Assembly (NCBI GenBank): GCA_019925795.1
Contig: CM034312.1
Location: 23,959,914-24,023,913 of the forward strand
Source of the DNA: Dendrobium chrysotoxum
Lineage: Eukaryota; Streptophyta; Magnoliopsida; Asparagales; Orchidaceae
Reading direction: 5' to 3'
Length of the DNA stretch: 64,000 nt
Made by a program: the position numbers and the translations under genes. The notes under the pieces were generated by a model. The model worked only from the letters and a program-made list of their open reading frames with translations, was not told where the DNA came from and did no database searches. Shown here one piece after another: positions 12,546 to 23,519 of the stretch; the stretch's first letter is position 1; the number at the start of each line of letters is the position of its first letter.

Positions 12546-13889
12546 GTAACACCTAGTTAGAACGGAGAGAGAAGAGCTTGAGAACTGAACGTACAGAAAT
12601 GCAGAAAAAAGCCCTGATTGATGCAACAGCACAAATAGCTTAAAACAAACAAAACCAAGGCTTTTAAAACCGGACCAGACCGGCCGGTTCAACCGGTTGA
12701 ACCGCGAACCGGCCGGCCGGCCGGTTACGGTTCAGCATATAACCGGTTTCGCCCAAAACCGTCTTTGACCCGCTCAAACCGGCGATTCGACCGCCGAACC
12801 GGCTCCGGTTATTGATAACCGTCCGGTTCAATTTTAGCGAGATCTGACGGCTGCGATTCGGGAATGCGAAGCATGTATGAGAGAGGGAAAAACGAAAACC
12901 CTCACTCGGACGTATCTTCTTCCCCGACTTGTCTGCTCGTTCGCACTTCACTCTCCCCGTCTCGACGTCTCGCTCATTCACGAAGCCAGAAGCTAACAAG
13001 GCCACAACGTCTGCTGCAGTTTGCTCGTTCGTGAAGCCAAAAACCAGCAGCCGAACACAGTTTGGCGTCTCCTGGTCCTGGTTTGTTTTTAAAGGAGTTT
13101 TGGTTTTTTTTTTTTTTCAAAATCCTCAGATTTCATTTGCTCTGTTCTATTTTTTTTCTTTTCTTGTGATAAGTTCTATTTTTTTTTCAAAATCCAGAGA
13201 TTTCATTTGCTTTTTCTATCATGCTCATCTCCGTTAGCAACAGTAGTTACTCTTTCCTTGTTCTTTGTTGTGTTTTTTACTTATTTTTATTAATTATGAT
13301 AATGAAATCATGAGCAAAAACTAAGAAAAATCCTTTTTTGTTTATTTGGTTTGGCTAGATGTCCTGTATGCGCACAGGAATGGGATTAAATTAATTATTT
13401 CTGCAAGCTTGTTGTGAGTTTGCTTGTTTTGTTAGTAAGAGTCTTTTATCCTATTTTAGATTCATGAATTATTTTACAGTTATATTAAGCTTTCATTCTT
13501 CAGTTTGGAATGTGGAATTGCTCTGGTGTAATGTTCATCGTGAGACAGCCCTGCCATTCGAGATAGGTATTGTTGCGTCCTGGAGTATTCGCGGCGGTAG
13601 AGAAATATAAAGCTTAGCATCTTAGCATTGTACGAAAATCCAGCACACAGTCAGATGAAAGAGAGAGGGTGTAATATTCATATAAGACACCAGAGTTTTT
13701 ACGTGGAAACCCCTGAAAGGGGGAAAAACCACGGGGCCTGGCCCAGTTTGAATGAATCCACTAGTATTTACAGTTGTTTACAAACGAGGTCCTCCGTTTT
13801 GGGGAAGGACTTGGCTTGATATAGCCAATATACATCATATAGAGTGCATTTCATGGTGAGAATTAATATATACACATTTGCTAGGTCGG

Positions 13890-14450
13890 CTGACCATAGT
13901 TGGCAGACGACGGAGGTCAGAAGGACCGTACTTGACGGGAGACAGGGGTCAGAAAGACCGTTGTTTGATGATGGAAGTCGGAAAGACCGTAGTTGACAGG
14001 CGTTGTAGGTCAGGGAGACCGTAGTCTGAGGATAGAGGTCGGGAGGACCTTTGTTGGTCAGGCGATGGAGGTCGGAAGGACCATAGTTGACTGATGTTGC
14101 TGGTCATAAAGACCGTAATCAGATGACAGAGGTCGGAAGGACCTTATTTGGTGGGGCGACGGAGGTTAGAAGGACCGTAGTCGGCTGGCATTGGAGGTCA
14201 GAAGGACCTTAATCTGATGTCAGAGGTCAGGAGGACCTGAATTGGTAGGGCGACGGAGGTCAGAAGGACCGTGGTCGGCTGGCATTGGAGGTCAGAAGGA
14301 CCTTAATCTGATGTCAGAGGTTAGGAGGACCTGAATTGGTAGGGCGACGGAGGTCAGAAGGACCGTGGTCGGCTAGCATTGGAGGTCAGAAGGACCTTAA
14401 TCTGATGTCAGAGGTCAGGAGGACCTTAGTTGGTGTTCCGATATAACTTT
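13890..14450. repeat. Degenerate tandem repeats, partly 94-bp higher-order
   Basis: Units of about 31-35 bp built round GGAGGTCAGAAGGACC and GAGGTCAGGAGGACC. From about 14187 the units are grouped: the word GCATTGGAGGTCAGAAGGACC recurs at 14187, 14281 and 14375 (steps of 94). Leftward of that the units are more diverged. They grade into the 30-bp array on the right. Confidence 0.85.
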
Positions 14451-14460
14451 GAACATAAGG

Positions 14461-15197
14461 TGATGCTTCGGCAGAAGTTCGGACCTCAGGTGGAGGTCCA
14501 GCAGAATGCAGGACGTCAGGTGGTGGTCCGGCGAAGAGCAGGGCCTCAAGTGGTGGTCCGACGAAGAGCAGGGCCTCAGGTGGTGGTCCGGCGAAGAGCA
14601 GGACCTCAGGTGGTGGTCCGGCGAGGTGCATGGCCTCAGGTGGTGGTCCGGCGGAGTGCAGGGCCTCAGGTGGTGGTCCGGAGAACAGCAGGACCTAAGG
14701 TGGTGGTCCGACGGAGTGCAGGGCCTCAGGTGGTGGTCCGGAGAAGAGCAGGACCTAAGGTGGTGGTCCGGCGAAGTGCAAGGCCTCAGGTGGTGGTCCG
14801 GCGAAGTGCAAGGCCTCAGGTGGTGGTCCGGCGAAGAGCAGGGCCTCAGGTGGTGGTCTGGCGAAGTGCAGGGCCTCAGGTGGTGGTCCGGCGAAGAGCA
14901 GGACCTCAGGTGGTGGTCCGGCGAAGTGCAGGGCCTCATGTGGTGGTCCGGCGAAGTGCAGGGCCTCAGGTGGTGGTCCGACGAAGAGCAGGACCTCAGG
15001 TGGTGGTCCGGCGAAGTGCAGGGCCTCAGGTGGTGGTCCGGCGAAGAGCAGCGCCTCAGGTGGTGGTCCGGCGAAGTGCAGGGCCTCAGGTGGTGGTCCG
15101 GCGAAGTGCAGGGCCTCAGGTGGTGGTCCGGCGAAGAGCAGGGCCTCAGGTGGTGGTCCGGCGAAGTGCAGGGCCTCAGGTGGTGTTCCGGCGAAAC
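14461..15197. repeat. 30-bp minisatellite, 24 units in exact register
   Basis: Units begin TGGTGGTCCGGCGAA and end GCAGGGCCTCAGG. From 14461 to 15180 every unit is exactly 30 bp with no insertion or deletion; a partial 25th unit follows. Two main variants (GAAGAGCA and GAAGTGCA) are interspersed. Because 30 is a multiple of three, several long open frames exist on both strands (ten-residue periods such as QVVVRRSAGP); these are most likely by-products of the repeat and not proteins. Confidence 0.97.
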
Positions 15198-15992
15198 TCC
15201 GGCGGTGGTCGAGGAGGAGCGAGGGGGCAAGAGCTCTCTCTTTTTCCCCTTAAGAATAGGTCCCCCTTTTCAAGAGGAGAGTGGGCTCTATTTATAGATT
15301 TTCGTGAGTGGCATGGCCCGTAAATAGGTGGAAGATCAGGGGTAGTTAGGGAGTAGTTTGAATGGACGGCCGATCTTGAATCCCTTGATCATAGACCTTT
15401 CGCTGGACATTTGAAGGTCTTAGAAATGTCAGATTTTGACGATCTTGGGCTCGTTGGATTCGTCTCGTCGAGATGCTCGATTCGACTATAAGCTTGTCAT
15501 CTTTGGAGACCGTTTGGTAATCCAAATTATGGTTTGAACTTTCCAACAGCGCTTCAGACCTTTGATTTGGACCCATTTGGGCTCGGATTGGGTTGAATTT
15601 AGTGTCGTTGGGTTCGTATTTTCGAGACGTTCAGTTTGACTGTAAGTTCACTGAAATCGGAGTTTGGATGATCCCAATTTTAATTTCGGAAGTTTCCAAC
15701 TTGATTTTGCCTCGAGATTCGTGCCCGATCAAGATAATTTTTTGATGACGTATCAGGTATAATGATTCCATCTATGATATTTGTTTTATAGTCCTTATTT
15801 TTTTTCTAGAATAAGCCTTATTTGTTATATATTTATAAATAGTTGTGACATTATTATAATATTTAAATATAATAAGTATTTATTGTGTCATCCGGTTCGA
15901 CCCCGGTTCAACCTCGGTCGAATCATCGAACCCCTAACCTCTCATTCTTCCGGTTCATTGGCCGGTCCGATTTTAAAAGCCTTGAACAAAAC

Positions 15993-16570
15993 AGTACGCA
16001 AGAGGCTGACAAACCGTATGTCCTTATACATCTTCAACAAATTAGTTAAGTCTCTTCCATGACAGCAAAGTACAGATAATTTCATGCATGGAAGAAAGAA
16101 ATTAAGCACAAATTATTTTAATTAATTAGAAAGAGTATAAATAAATATATATTTAATTATTTATCTATTTTTTTATATTAATTTGTTGAATGTGGCTCAT
16201 ATTTTTTAAATTAAATATTTGATAAATTATTAATAAAAATGACACGTGACACAATAATAAGCTTTTATTTTAAAAAAATGTTAAATATTTATTTATATGA
16301 ACAGTGAATTATTTCATTAATATCCTTTATAATTCCATAGCAGTAGGCTGTCAAGTGTTAACAGGATTAAATGTATGCCCTTTCGAGCCCTGGGAAGAAG
16401 CTTCTCATGTATTCCATTTAACGACAAAGAAGAAGGCAGATCAGAGCAGAATCAGTAAAAAATAAAAATAAATAAAAAAATGTGCGGTGCATGTCGTTAT
16501 TATTTTGATGTGCGGTTGATGTGGGCTCCAACAGATGAGCTTGAAACAGCTAGCTGTATGATGTCTCTAT
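15993..16570. repeat. Segment A of a diverged duplication (partner near 23.5-24.2 kb)
   Basis: Blocks here recur in the same order at 23530-24200: GACAAACCGTATG (partner GACAAACTACATGCCG), TTCCATGACAGCAAAGT (TTTCACGACAGCCAAGT), GGGAAGAAGCTTCTCA, GATGTGGGCTCCAA and GAGCTTGAAACAGCTAGCTG. A further block near 17695 matches one near 24500. No coding potential was recognised. The best-conserved part could be an old promoter or gene flank, which is inference. Confidence 0.65.
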
Positions 16571-16584
16571 CACTTTTAGAAAGC

Positions 16585-17180
16585 AGGGGTGTCAATATTT
16601 GACTTAACCTGGTACTCGACTTGAAAAATTCAGAGTTCGAGTTAACCCGTTTTGCAAACGGGTTAGGTCGGGTTCTGTTTCTGGCTCGTTTTCAATTTCA
16701 GGTCGGGTTCAAGTCAACCCAAATTAACCCAGGTCACCCCCTTGACGTAATGGTCCCAGACTCCCACGCTCCGCGCCCACTATTGCGCCCGCACGCATTG
16801 TTGCCCCCTTTGCTCGCATGAGCTCGCGCTTGCACCTGCGCTCACCTCGTTGCCTTGGGGGTCGACGTGTTAGATCGGGTAAACCATATTAGACCCTAGC
16901 CGGGTTCGGGTCCAGGAATCTGACCCATTTTACAAATCGTTGCGCCCACACGCATTGTTGCCCCCTTTGCTCGCATGAGCTCACGCTTGCACCTGTGCTC
17001 ACCTCGTTGCCTTGCAGGTCGACGTGTTAGGTCGGGTAAACCAGATTAGACCCTAGTCGGGTTCGGGTCCAGGAATCTTACCCATTTTACAAATCGGGTC
17101 AAGTTTGTGTTAGGGAGTTGAAGGGGGGTAAATTTCGTGTTGGACCAGAACCTGTCCCGAAAATCCATTTTGACACCCTT
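16585..17180. mobile_element. hAT-like MITE with GGGTGTCAA ends
   Basis: Terminal inverted repeats AGGGGTGTCAA and TTGACACCCTT. The 8-bp flanks TAGAAAGC and AAGAAAAA agree at 5 of 8, so the TSD is weak. Inside are many GGGTTCGGGTC and GGTCGGGTTC words and a 157-bp tandem duplication. No transposase. The frame at 16621-16821 is not a gene. Confidence 0.65.
16783..17096. repeat. 157-bp tandem duplication
   Basis: Two adjacent copies, 16783-16939 and 16940-17096, each starting TTGCGCCC and ending TTTACAAATCG, differ at only a handful of bases. The duplication lies inside the GGGTGTC MITE and is much younger than it. Confidence 0.93.
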
Positions 17181-17383
17181 AAGAAAAACTTTTTTTTTTT
17201 TTTTTTTTGCATAATGAGGGCTCGAAATTTTTCCAATCAAAGCACTAAACATTAAAGCACAAAAAATGATCAGGTTGCATTCCTATATACAGATAACAAG
17301 AGCACGAATTATACGTGCATTGTTCTGCATTGAGTATGCAACTGTATGCTGCGAGTACAAATTATCTCTTTGATGAGCTCTTA

Positions 17384-17496
17384 AGCTGACTTCGTTTGAG
17401 ATAGTTTTCTTACTGTTTTCTATAGGAATTTCTTAGTACAAAAATTTCTTGAAAGTAACGAAAAAATAATGATCAAAAGTTGTCCCAAACGAAACC
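17384..17496. mobile_element. Tourist-like MITE, copy 1
   Basis: A 113-bp imperfect hairpin with ends near CTTCGTTTGAGATAG and TTGTCCCAAACGAAACC, flanked by TTA on both sides, as in Harbinger/Tourist elements. Shares its core (TTTCTTACTG ... CTTAGTACAAAAATT) with four other copies in the window. Confidence 0.75.
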
Positions 17497-17896
17497 TTAA
17501 AAAATTAGCGAGCATACAACTAATAAGCACTTTGATACTTCACATCTAACTCGTATGATACGATATCTGCACCTAGCGGCGTCTATGGAGTTGTCATCTT
17601 CCTCCTTAAGTCGTCATTCTCATAATAGTTGCTCATTAAAAAGTGCAGACCGTTACATAGTTGTTACTATATTCAGTATAGTATGGTTTCTAGCAATAGA
17701 AAATGATTTATAATTTGATTCGAGCTCCAAAAAGCTGACGATTTTAATTGGTAAATCCCTAAACCCTAACCCTAGTGGTCAAAAATCATTTTAGAGTAAG
17801 CTACTGAGCAAGTGTTTGATTATATAATTTAATGAAGTTAGTGAAAAGATGTTAATATTTTTATTTATTGTTTATTTGATTCTATAGAGAGACTAA

Positions 17897-18015
17897 GGCT
17901 TCGTTTGGGATGATTTTTTTACTGCTTCTTAAAGCAGCTTTTTAGTACAAAATTTAAAAATTTGTACAAAAAAATTTTTTTAAGAAACAGTAAGAAAGCC
18001 GTCCCAAACAAAACC
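17897..18015. mobile_element. Tourist-like MITE, copy 2
   Basis: 119-bp hairpin, GGCTTCGTTTGGGATG to CGTCCCAAACAAAACC, flanked by TAA on both sides. The arms pair over most of their length through GCTTTTTAGTACAAAATTT. Best-preserved copy. Confidence 0.85.
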
Positions 18016-18289
18016 TAAGCATCTGTGAATATTGAAGAAAAAATATGTCAAATTCCTACCAAATATATCTTGAAAAGTAATAACATAATGCGACCTGCCC
18101 CCATACAGTAGTTGCATCAAGTTAGGTCATGAGAGTAGGTGTGTAAATGGAGTTTGTCATATTCATATTAGAACTGCAATGTTTTTTTTTTTAATATATT
18201 ATTATATTAATAAATTTCATCTCTTCTTTTATATTATTTATTTATTGCTCGTTATAGAATATTTTTTAATTTAAAAGAAAAGCTAAAGT

Positions 18290-18980
18290 CAATCAACAAG
18301 ACACTATTTGTAGTAATAAAAGTAAACATTTCAAACAAATTTGCATAGAAACTTATATAGAGGATATCCCTACAGACCATGGATTACGAAAAAAAAGATT
18401 TTGATTATCATCCAAATGATAGGGATACAATGCGAAGATCCACAAAAAAGATCATGTCAGCCTTGTGGTCATAAGTTCTCACGTGTACAAATTGAAAATA
18501 AAATGCATAGATTTAATCCTATATGATTTGAGGATTACGTACATAAATTATTTGGAGTATAATATCACAAAAGATGCAGCTTATTATTAGATTTGTTATC
18601 TTTAGAGGCCTGAAATAGGAGAGTAAGGAAGCAATGATAGTTTTAACATAAAGCAATTTCAAAATTAGAAAATAAATGATAGATTTCAAGTTCATATTAG
18701 TCAATTAATAGTTTATTACATGAATCAACAGCAAGACAATAGATTTACTTATACAAAACCTTCTGATAAAAATCAAAGAGATTATCGAACCCGATTAACT
18801 TTCAGAATTTTTATATAAACTTTCTTTTGCATCAAGGATTAGCTTTTTGTCATCATGATGAAATAGAAAAATCTAAAAAGTTAAAAGGAATTTTTTAAAG
18901 CTTTTGCACTTCCTTACATGCCACAATAAGAGTATTTAGATAATGCTCATGAAAATAATAAACTCATTGCTATAAAAACT

Positions 18981-19053
<73 letters not shown>

Positions 19054-19532
19054 ACTGTCGTCGAGACATAGAATATTATCATTAATGAACAATATAATGC
19101 TTTAGTTTTAATTTTTATTGGATGAATCTTAAGATGTATTAGTCAAAGAATAAGTTGCACTTGCATTATGTTACATCGATAAAGGAGGTTGTGTGACTGA
19201 GTACTTGCTAGGGATTGTACATGTAGAAGAGGCATCCACCTTAACACTAAAAAAAGGTTATTGGAGTACTTTTCATGAAATGGGGGTTGAATATATCACG
19301 ATAACATAGTCAGGGTTATAATGGAGCTAGCAACATACATAATGAGTGTAACAGGCTAAAAATTTTGATTATGAAAGATAATAATTCATTTTATTATATA
19401 TACATTATTTTGCTCATCAGCTACAACTAGTACTAATCAATATGGTTAAAAATTATATGAAAGTTACTTCATTTTTTAATACAGCTTCTAATTTGATAAA
19501 TATCATTAAAGTTTATGTAAAAGAAGAGATAT
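18290..19532 (+). pseudogene. hAT transposase fragment 2 (ZMYM1-like, TTF zinc finger)
   Basis: Plus-strand frames with stops encode pieces of the plant hAT protein that has an N-terminal TTF-type zinc finger. Near 18340-18530 the pieces are RPWITKK, a HPNDRD motif, CQPCGHKFSRVQIENKMHRFNP (zinc-finger part) and further right HKLFGVEYNITKDAAYY-like residues. At 19175-19510 the 'GCVTEYLLGIVHVEEAST', 'GYNGASN' and 'LKILIMKDNNSFYYI' core steps can be read with frameshifts. A 90-bp (AT)n run at 18981-19050 interrupts it and a CACTA is inserted at 19536. Neither terminus was found. Confidence 0.75.
18981..19050. repeat. (AT)n microsatellite
   Basis: About 35 AT units inside the hAT fragment, ending at ATATGCCACTG. 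Confidence 0.97.
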
Positions 19533-20939
19533 AATCACTACCAAAAAGAAGGTGTTTTCGCAGCAATTCTTTGTGGCGGTTTTAAAACCGCTGCAAAATA
19601 GCTATTTTAGCAGCGGTTTTAACTGCTGCAAAATATTCTACCACATTTTAAACACACGGATCGGAGGCGCCGCTAGCCTGCCCTAATTCTTCGTTTCGCG
19701 ATCGCTCTCCGCCCGCGCGTGCCCTAGCTTCTTCGCTTCGATTGGAGGAGCAGAAGTTCGATCGATCGAAGCCCGAACTAGGCGAACGCTCGCTCGTCCT
19801 CGTCTACTCGCTCGTCCGGCCAGTCAATCGCGAGCTACTTCTTCCTCTTCATCGCCGGTTTGTATTTCTTTCCTTTTCTTGTTTGTCTTGAGCAATCTAG
19901 TGGTACTCATGATAAATTAATGATTGTAAGGCAAGTTTCGGCCATTTTACTAGGTCAGAATTTTCCCAACTCATCTTCTATAGACATCTTATATTTTGAG
20001 AAGAGTAAGCCAGCCCTATATTCTTATTTTTTTCATAAAATACACTATAAGAAGTATGCATTTCTTCTATTGTTTTGGTTTTATGAGGCTTCTTTAAATG
20101 ACAAAATGTATGATTGCAAATGAATTGCATCAGGTTAGAGCGAGCCAACAATCTTATTTATTTAGCAGACTTAGAGTTTGATAGCCATAAAATCATGGTC
20201 AAGTTATAGCATCTTTTCCAGAGTTCTTTACGTATATCTTTTCCCATGTGATCCCATTCATTGCAACACTTTAGGGTCAAATTCTTCAAGAATTCTAGAT
20301 GAAATAGTTGTAATACAAGCTTAGCTTCTTCATTAAGAATGTTCCTAGGTATCCCACTAGATGTACTTAATCTTATGAAAAAAATTCTTTTGATGTTATG
20401 TAGGTTACGTTTCAACTTTCACGGGATGTGTAAACCTTTATTATAATTTTTGTTGGATAATGGATGGTACTATTTTTTATTGATAGTCATCAAAATTTAA
20501 GTAAAATGAACTTTATACAATCAGAATTATTTTCACACGAGAGCTTTACTAATTTTGATAGATAATCATGTTTTATATTTATCTCAAAAAATATTAAGGT
20601 GTATAAATTCATTCTAATCAAAATTTTATTATAGCATTCTTTCTTTTTTCAAACATAAACCAATGGTAAAATAACAGATCAGTTTTCTCTAATTTAGCAC
20701 GCTTATATTTATCTGTTATATTCTGGCCAGTCGTCCCGCTTTATCCGACACTTTCCCGCTATCGACGGTGGTCTGCGCACTTTCTCCTTTTCAAGGATGC
20801 CTTCTCTATATATTTGAAAGAACTCCCGAGGCTGTAATGCCTTCAATCATTCAGCTAAATACTAACGTCATCATCTTCCCATAGAGTGCGGAAAATCTCT
20901 TCCCATGTCCAAAGCCAAGCTTAACTATCATCCAAGTAG

Positions 20940-21159
20940 TTCAAATCATTTCGTGATACTCAGATGAGAGATTTTGGCTCATTTCGTGATGAGATGAGAC
21001 AGTTTATGCAACAATTTCAAATGAATCAACCACCCAATGGAGGATCAGAAATGGTATGAAAAAAAATAATTTAATTTTAATGTTCGTTGCTTGATAATTA
21101 TTATCTCATTATCTTTATACTATTTTCAGGGTGGCAATGACAATTCATCTGATGCCTGA
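20940..21159 (+). pseudogene. Last two exons of a CACTA companion protein
   Basis: An open stretch ending at 21053 reads MRDFGSFRDEMRQFMQQF followed by a Gln/Asn/Pro-rich tail, then a splice donor (ATG|GTATGA). The acceptor TTTTCAG lies at 21123-21129, and the next exon adds GGNDNSSDA and stops at 21157-21159. The layout (coiled 'MRQFMQQFQ' end, tiny last exon, acidic tail) fits the C-terminus of the second protein of plant CACTA elements (Transposase_24-like). The N-terminal part has been lost by internal deletion. Exon limits are read from splice signals only. Confidence 0.55.
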
Positions 21160-22059
21160 CAGTCTGCTGATGAGCTCTAGTATCAAATGTGATGCTTCTA
21201 GTTGTATGGATATTTTATGTATTTTCGAACTTATGTTGTTTTGATTTTGAACTCTAGTGGTTGATATTTTGTGCTCATTTTCTTTCTTTTTATATATGAT
21301 GAATAGTATTCCCTAGTAATTTTCCTTGAGTTTGACTTGTCATTTAGTGATTTCTTACTGTTGATATGCTCATTTCCTTTCTTACTTTGGAGATAAAGGT
21401 GTGTGACATTAATCATGCATCAAAACATCACATTTCTTCCTCTAGTTGATGAAAATAGCAAGACTTGTAGCATTAAGATACTTGACAAATAGTGTGCGAT
21501 CTGTTTAAGTGGTAAATCATCTCAATACTCATCTACTATGATATGCATGTGGAAGTCCATTTGATTGCCACAATATAAGTTCACTAACCCAATGCACAAA
21601 TATAATTAAGTCGGTCTAAAAATTTATAATATTTCTAATGGTGTTAATTTGATGTAAATCAAGCAAGCATACTCAAAGATATAACTTTTTCAAAGAACAA
21701 TCCTATTTTGGATAGCCAAAATTCTAATAAATGATCCATCAATCTTGCTAATTGAGATCACTCAATTAGCAAGATATGAAGAATGATGAGCTGGTTTTAT
21801 TTCCAAGTGAGGAAGTGACTCAAATATATTGTTCTAGTTATGTAACTCTAATATATTGTTCAATATTCTCTTTTTGTTGTGAATCTCTATGATTTAACTT
21901 GTGTTTTTGTTTCAGCTACATGTATTGTTAATGTGTGTTTTATATTTCGGTTTAGTGAATGTCTCAGATTTGTTTTATGTGGCACTATTGGCTGACAACT
22001 TAACTAGCTCTAGGGTGAATGTATCAGGTTTTGTAATTTTAAAAAAAAAATTCTGGGCA

Positions 22060-22470
22060 TTCGTGGCGGTTTTAACCGCCACTATATTCCAGAATTCCCA
22101 GTATTGTGGCGGTTAAAATCGCCACATTACTGTAGATCCGTTCATTTTATTTATTTGTTGCGGGTATAACCGCCACGACATCCCAGAATTTCCAGAATTG
22201 TGGCTGTTAAAACCGCCACATTTCTGGAGATCGGTTCATTTTATTTCATTTGTTGCGGTTATAACCGACACAATTCTGTATATTTGCATCGGTTATAACC
22301 GCTGCTAGTTTAAGCACTCCGTAAAATCTACCCCGCCGGTCCTTGAACCGCTGCGGAATGCCGTTGCAGCGCATTGCAAACACAGCGGGAGTGTAGCGGT
22401 TTGGAAACTGCTGCAAAGAAAAGAGTGGCAGGTATAACCGTCGGGATAGGTCAAAAATTGTGCAGCGAAA
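22060..22470. repeat. Right subterminal repeats of CACTA 1
   Basis: At least eight copies of GTGGCGGTT / AACCGCCAC-type words in alternating orientation, spaced 15-50 bp, several as near-perfect palindromes. They match words at the left end (TTGTGGCGGTTTTAAAACCGC). Confidence 0.85.
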
Positions 22471-22492
22471 ACCATATTTTTTGGTAGTGAAT

Positions 22493-22788
22493 ATGAGAGA
22501 AACAAAATAGCAAAATCGTAGAACAACAATATAGTGGGGCAAAGTTTTCATTGGAATATATTTAAATCAATAAAAATTAAATAAAAAATATATGATAATC
22601 AATTAAAATTTGAAGTTCTACTTTCTAAATTACTATAAGTAGGCAGAAATATATATATATATATAAAAGATGAACCTATAATGCATATAAGAAAGAAAAA
22701 AAAACTGACTAATTATTATTGTTATTAAGTGTAGTAAAATCTGTATGTTATTTCCTTTTCAAAACTCATTATAATAGCAATTTCAAGA
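22493..22788. other. AT-rich flank of CACTA 1
   Basis: Right-hand continuation of whatever CACTA 1 inserted into, presumably decayed hAT DNA. No readable domain; a short (AT)n lies near 22650. Confidence 0.4.
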
Positions 22789-23227
22789 GTGGTAGAGCCA
22801 GGTTTTTTTTGAAGGGGCAGTTTTCAAAATACTCTCAAATTTTTTTCATCCAGACTTCTAATCGATATTAGCAGTTTAGATTTTTTTTATTTTTTTATTA
22901 GGGTTATTATTATAAGAGGATATATAAATTACAATTTAAACTATATGATCTTCGTATATTCTCTTAACAAGTCATCTATTGTTTTACTCTTTCAGTCTCT
23001 ATATTTTAAAATCGTTGTATAATTATTTCATTCTCACTGTAATTAAATATATCTTTTTCAATATAAGTAATCAGATAATCATTCATTCAATAGTCTCACA
23101 TATAAGTACAAAAATAATTTTTGATAATCCTCATAGCAGAAAATGCTCATTCGACTTTTACTGTGACTATTAACAATATTAGAACAAGCTTTATAAGAAA
23201 GAAAATCAAAAGATAAGTATCATTGAC
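22789..23227 (-). pseudogene. hAT transposase fragment 3, C-terminal dimerisation domain
   Basis: On the minus strand the stretch 23180-22970 reads VTVKVE*AFSAMRIIK followed by MNDYLITYIEKDIF, the hallmark 'ATVERAFSAM.IIK' and 'ND.L..YIEKD.F' steps of the hAT C-terminal dimerisation region. Further left, GGTAGAGCCAGG at about 22795 is the reverse of a hAT terminus of type CAGTGGCGGAGCC. The right side is cut by a Tourist MITE at 23231. It lies opposite to the hAT piece at 18290-19532, so the two are separate elements. Confidence 0.75.
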
Positions 23228-23230
23228 TTA

Positions 23231-23350
23231 GGTCTCATTTGGGACTGCATTTTTATTGCGTCTTAAAACAGCTTTTTAGTATAAAAATTAAAAATTTTAT
23301 ACTAAAACATTACTTTAAGAAGCAGTAAGAGAGCCGTCCCAAACAAAGCG
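23231..23350. mobile_element. Tourist-like MITE, copy 3
   Basis: 120-bp hairpin from GGTCTCATTTGGGACTG to GCCGTCCCAAACAAAGCG, preceded by TTA and followed by ATA. Confidence 0.75.
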
Positions 23351-23519
23351 ATAGTCTCCACTAATTTTTATGCAAGCTCTTCAATTTCTTCAAAATTCAT
23401 GAACGTGTCATTTGACCTTGTATCAATGATAAAAGATCATTTTTAAGTTGATTGTCAGCTATGTTGGATAGAGAAGCGTGTGAAAGCTGGACACAAATAT
23501 AGACAGTGGCTGTGACTTA

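Larger units (their letters stand above)
13571..15755 (-). mobile_element. Copia-like solo LTR, copy 1 (minisatellite-expanded)
   Basis: Bounded by TGTTGCGTCC and GACGTATCA, with a perfect 5-bp TSD GGTAT at 13566-13570 and 15756-15760. In its own orientation (minus) it runs TGATACG to CGCAACA. Near 13690-13740 the block GTGGAAACCCCTGAAAGG with CCACGGGGCCTGG is the reverse of the 'CCCTTTCAGGGGTTTCCACGTAAA' type leader common at the 3' side of plant copia LTRs; the class call rests on that. A second, shorter copy lies at 46633-48145. No gag or pol is present. Confidence 0.85.
12656..15984. mobile_element. Non-autonomous hAT element with an LTR inside
   Basis: The ends are inverted repeats, CAAGGCTTTTAAAACC on the left and GATTTTAAAAGCCTTG on the right, matching at about 20 of 21 positions. 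The direct 8-bp flanks are identical, AACAAAAC at 12648-12655 and 15985-15992, the signature of hAT transposition. Subterminal DNA is full of GGCCGGTTCAACCGGTTG-like words on both sides. Without the 2.19-kb solo LTR it is about 1.14 kb, and no transposase was seen, so it is a deletion derivative. The GC-rich part 12870-13100 with CGTTCG/CGACGTC words may be a former promoter and leader. Confidence 0.88.
19536..22489 (+). mobile_element. CACTA (En/Spm) element 1, non-autonomous
   Basis: Ends CACTACCAAAAA and TTTTTTGGTAGTG with 3-bp TSD AAT on both sides (19533-19535, 22490-22492), diagnostic of CACTA transposons. Subterminal DNA carries many short words of type GCGGTTTTAACCGCC in both orientations (19570-19640 and 22060-22470), the presumed transposase-binding sites. 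A GC-rich, CpG-rich block (19650-19860) follows the left subterminal region, as in the second CACTA. There is no TNP2 gene; only the last exons of the companion protein survive. Confidence 0.92.

Noticed and set aside
12664..13237. Frames of 102-113 codons on both strands
   Set aside because: They lie on the palindromic GGCCGGTT-rich end and GC-rich leader of the hAT element.
14461..15197. CRISPR-like regular repeat
   Set aside because: The 30-bp units are head to tail with no spacers and lie in an LTR of a plant genome.
14415..15323. Three overlapping open frames of 263-297 codons
   Set aside because: All lie on the 30-bp minisatellite, which keeps frames open on both strands because 30 is divisible by three. 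No start context, domain or non-repeat portion supports a protein.
17755..17776. CCCTAAACCCTAACCCTAG, a telomere-like run
   Set aside because: Under three plant telomere units; too short to call an interstitial telomere or a healed end.
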